Origin: Trachelipus rathkii
Lineage: Eukaryota; Arthropoda; Malacostraca; Isopoda; Trachelipodidae
Assembly: GCA_015478945.1 (NCBI GenBank)
Contig: JABUQX010053444.1
Location: 1-64,000 of the forward strand
DNA length: 64,000 bases
Reading direction: 5' to 3'
The notes below the pieces were generated by a model that was not told where the DNA came from, did no database searches, and saw only the letters and a list, made by a program, of their open reading frames with translations. Shown in pieces: positions 59,340 through 64,000 of the stretch. Position 1 is the first letter of the stretch. The number at the start of each line of letters is the position of its first letter. A program made the translations under genes and the position numbers.

Positions 59340-60210
59340 GTACATGGTGCAATTGACATGAGAGCAGTTAGAAGGAAGAACGCTGAGATTGAACCACTTC
59401 AGTAGGTCCTCCATGAGATATTATATTGCTCAGTGTTGAATTTCTCGCGAGAAGTCTGGAGGCCTTATGCGGCCAAGGATTTGTGTCGACTATTCAGGCA
59501 AAAGATAAATAAATGGCAACGTCATAGGGACTCTCTTGCCCTAGTTAATACCTTTCATCTGCAGTCTGACATTGCGGTGAATACCTCAACTAGGGCGAGC
59601 TAGCATAATATTTACATGTGTAGCATCTCTCCACTCACTTCCATCAGCACTAGCATTAAGCGAAGACAGTAGACCATTATTAGCCTTTAGAACACAGAAG
59701 GATGCTATCAGCCACGCGTTCTACCAATGGGCCTGAAACAATCGCCCGCAGTGTTCCAGTAGAGTAAATGAGCCTCGTGTAAAGTGGAATTGCTAGGAAA
59801 TCAGATTGTCCTCCATAACATTGATGAGGAATTATAAATAATATATCAAATTACAATGTACCTTCTCATTACAATAGCCTATCAAGAAAGTTTTCGAAGC
59901 ACTGAGGGAGGTGCACACTTTAAAGTTAAATTTGGGAGAATATGCCAATTTTTCAAAGAAGAAACTCATCTCTCTCTTAGGAATACTTGAATTTCTGGTC
60001 AAAGGGGTACAGTAGACCCGTGAGAAGCGAAAACTTTATATCGAAAATCAGGACACCTGCTAGCTTGTGCCCGAGCGTACTGTTCAGTTTGGGTTACTTG
60101 TGGTTTTTTTCGAACGCTTCCTACCGACTTTCAAGTAACCGCTGAACGTCTACCAAACTACGTTATACGAAAAAAGCAAGATCTTCGGTTGGGGAGAAAA
60201 GAACAAGAAC
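59340..60210 (+). pseudogene. Ty3/Gypsy reverse transcriptase
   Basis: Traceable blocks: a PYCSVLNFSREKSGG-like stretch (about 59,420-59,465), RPRICVDYSGK (59,470-59,505), the GCYQxRVLPMGLKQSPAVFQ block (about 59,700-59,765, the region of the catalytic palm after the first Asp), a LLGNQIVLHNIDE remnant of the YxDD box (59,790-59,830), KVKFG--CQFFKEET (59,925-59,970), and the AEPLN/WG-EQE thumb region (60,150-60,210). The catalytic pair of Asp residues is reduced to a single D in the best frame. Confidence 0.8.
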
Positions 60211-60214
60211 AAAT

Positions 60215-60690
60215 CGTTGAGAAAGTTAAAAAGACTTACTGTTAGACAGAATCAATCGTACAATATCTCAGATTTTAACAAAGAATTTATAGTAGTGACC
60301 GACGCATCCATACATGGTTTAGGAGCAGTATTGCTGCAAGAAAATGAAAAAGGAGAAGAATTACCTTTAGCTTTTGCAAGCAGAACTTTGACAAAAGCGG
60401 AAAAGAATTACGCCCCTTACGGAGATGGAATGTTTGGGAATCATCTTTGCGTTGAGGAAATTTAAGAACTTATATATGGATATTAAGCATAACGCAGTGA
60501 AAACTGATCATTCAGCAGCGGTAGCAATATTCACTAAGAAAGATTATCCAACTGGCTAGATTAGCTAGTATGGTCTTTAACAGATTCAGATTCAGAATCC
60601 AAACCTCTTGAACATATAAAAGGTACTGTAGAACTCAGTTGCAGTTTTTTTGTCAGATACATCCCTGATACCCGGTGAATAGATGATGAA
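60215..60690 (+). pseudogene. Ty3/Gypsy RNase H
   Basis: The 82-codon frame 60,217-60,465 reads FIVVTDASIHGLGAVLLQEN, then LPLAFASRTLTKAEKNYAP, the classic DAS-x-x-G-x-G-A-VL and SR-L-x-x-E-x-NY signature of Gypsy RNase H. A shift at about 60,465 leads to LYMDIKHNAVKTDHSAAV (60,466-60,520) and then ARMVFNRFRF (about 60,560-60,600) and ADFLSD (about 60,650), completing the domain. Confidence 0.9.
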
Positions 60691-61029
60691 GAAAGTAAGC
60701 CAGCAGAAGGAAACGAGACAAGAAAAACTTAATATGATAGAGCAAACTAAAGAAAATATAGTTTTTAAAATTCAAGAAAAAATTCAGAACCCAGTAATTA
60801 AAGAAAAAAGAACCAGAAAAGGTAAAGTTTTTATAATAATATATTAAAGATATAAGGTAAAACAGATGAAATACTAACATTAGAACTGGCAACTATTTCA
60901 AGAGAACAAAAGAAAAGCAGGCTCGAAATAGACAGTGAATTTGGAAGATCTACATAAAGGTAAAAAGATTAAGGGTTTGAAATTCTTTAAAAATTAATGA
61001 TCTATATAAAAAAAAAAAGATACTATAGC

Positions 61030-61560
61030 ATTAATGTTTCCAAATCTTTGATAGATATAGCCATTGATATGACCCACTCATACAAGGTCATAGTGGGACA
61101 GAGAGAACTCTAAAAAAACTAAAGAGAGAGAGTATCATTTTTCAAAATATTAGCTATGAAAAGTAGTCGAATGATTTGTAAAACGCTGTCCATAAACGTG
61201 TGTTTGTTCATGTCAAGAAGCGATAAGGAGTTCTAAGCCTAAAAAGGCAACAATAAAAACAATATGTCTCTTAGGATAAAATTTAATATTAAAAAGATGC
61301 TTAATAGATTTATATATATGGGTTCCAATTAAACCACCTCAACGAAAAGGAAATAAATATGATAATCACGTTATCTTACCCTTTAAAAGAATCAATAATA
61401 ACAAGATTAAGTTTGATGGAGATTAGTCAGCAATTAAGATCCGAGATAGTGATAAAATCGTAGATGTTTTTATCAGTGATAGGCAGAGTGATATACTGCA
61501 CCATTAACCGTGCGCAGAGTAACGATATGTTGCTCCTGATATATAGGCCATTAGAATATT
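61030..61560 (+). pseudogene. Ty3/Gypsy integrase, zinc domain and part of the core
   Basis: H-x-GHFG-like MTHSYKVIVGQRRTLKKLKE (61,068-61,130) and a CKTLSINVC stretch (61,172-61,200) correspond to the HHCC zinc-binding domain. Then PPQRKGNKYDNHVILPF (61,333-61,383) gives the start of the catalytic core, followed by DKIVDVFISDRQSD (61,451-61,493), with the SDRG-type second Asp block. The glutamate block is not found. Confidence 0.65.
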
Positions 61561-61772
61561 AGTGATGGAAATTAAACAGACTCTATTGAAAGAGTAGGTA
61601 ATGCTGAGAAAGTTTAAGGGATTAAATGTGAGAAGATAAGGTTATAGCTACTTAGACTAATAGGAGTTTAATGAATTGGTGAGTTGGATAGATGGAAAGA
61701 CGTAGAGTGAGAGTGTTAATTGAGAAAAGCAGCATCTAAAACAACAGAAATCCATATGAGTCGAAAGAATTC

Positions 61773-62060
61773 GTGCAGATTGAGACAGATCATGAAGGTG
61801 AAATACCTATAGATAGCTGTGAAATCGAGACAATAGGTGGTGAAACTAGTAAAGTCAGAGAAGAGAAAACCACACAAGAAGTGAAGATGAAACACGCTAC
61901 AAATGTTATCGAGAACCGAGATAACCAATTGATTCGGAAGAACAAAGAAATGTCACAGTATCGTCAGACTACGACGATACATTACCAGTATCACTTTCGG
62001 AACCGTGGTAGAATTAACCTAACTCGAAGAAACCCTCCAGAGGGAGAGGAAAAGGATTAA
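61773..62060 (+). pseudogene. Probable C-terminal tail of the Gypsy pol
   Basis: A 95-codon, strongly charged frame rich in Glu, Lys, Arg and Thr (ETSKVREEKTTQEVKMKH), as seen after the integrase core of Gypsy pol proteins. It has no domain of its own and could equally be unrelated. Confidence 0.35.
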
Positions 62061-62460
62061 TCATGATAGACCGAATTCACACCATATGACAGATATGATA
62101 GCAAAGATCACGCTGTCAGACTGAGACAGTCATCATCTTGAAGCGCGAAAAGAATGGATCATACAGCACAAGAATTGCCAGAAAAACCACCAGATCTACC
62201 TCCAAAAAGAGTTTAAACTTCAAAGGTGTAAGAAGAGTCACATTAGTGATAAAGACAGTAAAAACTAGTTCATTACTATCATGCGCTCTTAAAATGAAAA
62301 GGAAGAAGTAAAGCAAAGTTATTATTTTGGCACCTTTAATTTTGGTAATGGTACATATTACCTTCTAATATATTGTACATAATAATTTTTACACAATAAA
62401 AATATTATTTTGTTGATACATTCTTTGTATTATAACTTAATAAACTCATATATTTATAAA
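62061..62460. other. Downstream of Gypsy pol; possible polypurine tract
   Basis: Purine run AAAATGAAAAGGAAGAAG at about 62,292-62,310 is followed by a TTATTATTTTGGCACC start. This could be the polypurine tract and LTR border, but no second LTR copy is visible. Confidence 0.25.
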
Positions 62461-62461
62461 T

Positions 62462-62820
62462 ATGCATATATTACAATAGTATATATATATAGATATATAT
62501 TAGTATGTTTTAGGTTTTTTATATGCTATCTTTACAATATTATATGTTAAGATATAAAAATATATATACTCATTAGTATAATATATCCGTATAGATTATA
62601 ATTGTATATTATATATATATAATATATCTATCTAGTATATATATATATTAATATATTTAGTATTATGTAGTAGAGATAGTATATAGATATTATATAGGGG
62701 TGTTTAGATATTTATTTGGGCCCGTACAGGCGTAGTGAGGTTATAACTAGATTATATTTCTATAATATATATATATATATACTAGATAGTATAGTTCCTA
62801 ATATATCTATAAATATATGA
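62462..62820. repeat. TA-rich microsatellite tract
   Basis: Imperfect TA sequence with a mixed insert at about 62,690-62,750. Confidence 0.85.
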
Positions 62821-64000
62821 AAGATCTTAAAGTACCAAAAACTCTCCTCTACAACTGGGGTGCCAAATGTTAAACCTCGAAATAAGCTTTAACAATAATT
62901 TGAAGCAACTTAAACCAAGAAAAAATAAAGTTCATTATTAATTATAGTGAGCAACAAAAGCATCTGGCATTTTTAATCTTATTTTTTGTGCTTAGTACAT
63001 TTATAATCTCATTTTTAAGTATAGGTTGGAAGTTGTAACTTTCCACTACGCCAAGAAAGATTGTCGTGATCTTCGCGCTATCAAGTTTGGAAGTAACTGA
63101 CCGACAGTCACTAACTAGTTTCTAAAGAATGATAGCTAAGACGAAACTTGGAACGTGAAATGACGGCCATGAAAAAAGGCACGAGAGAACCTAAATGAAA
63201 ACAGGAATTTGGATACAAAATGCACAGAATACATATAAGCCTAGGAAACAAACGGTAGTGAATTTTATCTAAACAGGTCGCCTCCCCTTTTAATTACCTG
63301 CACGTCCCACAAATAATTATTTACAATGAATTGTTCCAATTTCTGGAAAATGGATTAAAAGATATTGGTAACAGGAAACTAATTGACTGGGGTTATAACC
63401 GAGTCCAATACCGGTAATTCCAATTGGAAGTAGGGTGAACGTTAATAGTGAGATCTGTGTTCTGATAACAACTGTTTTGATCACCCTAAAGGAATGATTT
63501 AAAGAATAGAGAAGTGTTTCACCCCACAGAATTAAAGAACATTTAATTAAATAACATATAGAAAGACTTCACGAGAATACAAGTATTAGATGATTATGTG
63601 CCCGGGAGAAATATAAACGGACATAGATGAAAAACTCTTATAGAAGATTGTTTGTTCCAAGTGGTAACCTGAGAACACAAACAAAATTAGGCAAAAGATT
63701 AGTTCATAGAACTGAAGGAAATTCAATTCAAGAATGGGAGAGTTAGCAAGCTTAATTGCAAACAAAGCCATAATAAGCAAGAAGAAATCGAAATAGATGA
63801 TACATAAGATCCATTAGAAGCCCAATATACCGTACCTCTAAACATGAAGACCATGTATGAAAATCATCAACATACTAACTAAAGTTAAAGCAAGAGAAAA
63901 TTATTATAATTCATTTAGAAGAAAGGTGATGAAAATACAGGTAGTACCCAGTTCTATAACTTTACAAGAGCTGGCTGTTCGGCTCGAAGAATACTCCATT
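62821..64000. other. Unassigned, possibly the start of another retroelement
   Basis: CTGGGGTGCCAAATGTTAAAC near 62,856 resembles leader sequence around an LTR primer-binding site, and the final bases read QELAVRLEEYS, gag-like in style. Neither is enough for a call; no long frame is present. Confidence 0.2.

Larger units (their letters stand above)
59340..62060 (+). mobile_element. Ty3/Gypsy LTR retrotransposon, pol region
   Basis: Reverse transcriptase, RNase H, integrase zinc domain, integrase core and a C-terminal tail follow in the Ty3/Gypsy order on the plus strand. The frame changes about every 50-100 bases, so the copy is defective or poorly sequenced. No LTR pair was found. A purine-rich stretch at 62,288-62,320 could be the polypurine tract before a 3' LTR. 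Confidence 0.78.

Overview
The window is animal nuclear DNA, most likely from an arthropod and plausibly a decapod crustacean. It is AT-rich, carries many long (TA)n tracts, is packed with LINE and LTR retroelements, and holds one split gene with GT-AG introns. The organism call is an inference. Reading frames break every few dozen codons, including inside recognisable domains. This looks like poorly corrected long-read sequence, so most open frames have little meaning on their own.

The dominant structure is a giant imperfect palindrome. Positions 1 to about 18,155 recur as reverse complement from about 18,268 to 36,180, in exact mirror order, around a spacer of about 112 bases. The left arm runs off the window edge, so the true arm is at least 18 kb. 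It is either a fold-back read or assembly artefact (the favoured reading) or a real inverted duplication.

Left arm layout: the 5' part of a CR1-like LINE (1-1,280, minus); a PXA-domain sorting-nexin gene (plus) with exons at 2,122-2,286, 5,900-6,034 and 8,170-8,349; a tRNA-like SINE (2,701-2,930); insertions of one LINE family, called LINE-X here (3,262-5,740, 6,715-7,530 and 7,835-7,975 minus; 12,600-15,393 and 15,525-16,600 plus; one at the fold); a Jockey-like LINE (9,770-12,560, plus); and an unassigned segment (17,035-17,800). The right arm repeats all of this in reverse.

Beyond the palindrome the CR1-like LINE continues through endonuclease, reverse transcriptase and 3' UTR to about 39,040. 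A damaged element with gag, protease and integrase in Copia-type order lies at 40,790-43,060. From 43 to 59 kb the sequence is mostly non-coding, with short inverted repeats, microsatellites, one more LINE-X 3' end (47,255-47,425) and a small minisatellite. A Ty3/Gypsy pol region (reverse transcriptase, RNase H, integrase) occupies about 59,340-62,060, followed by a TA tract and unassigned sequence to the end.

The only host gene I can support is the sorting nexin. Its three exons join in matching phase and together make most of a PXA domain; introns are filled by LINEs. I found no CRISPR array, operon, rRNA or intact tRNA gene.
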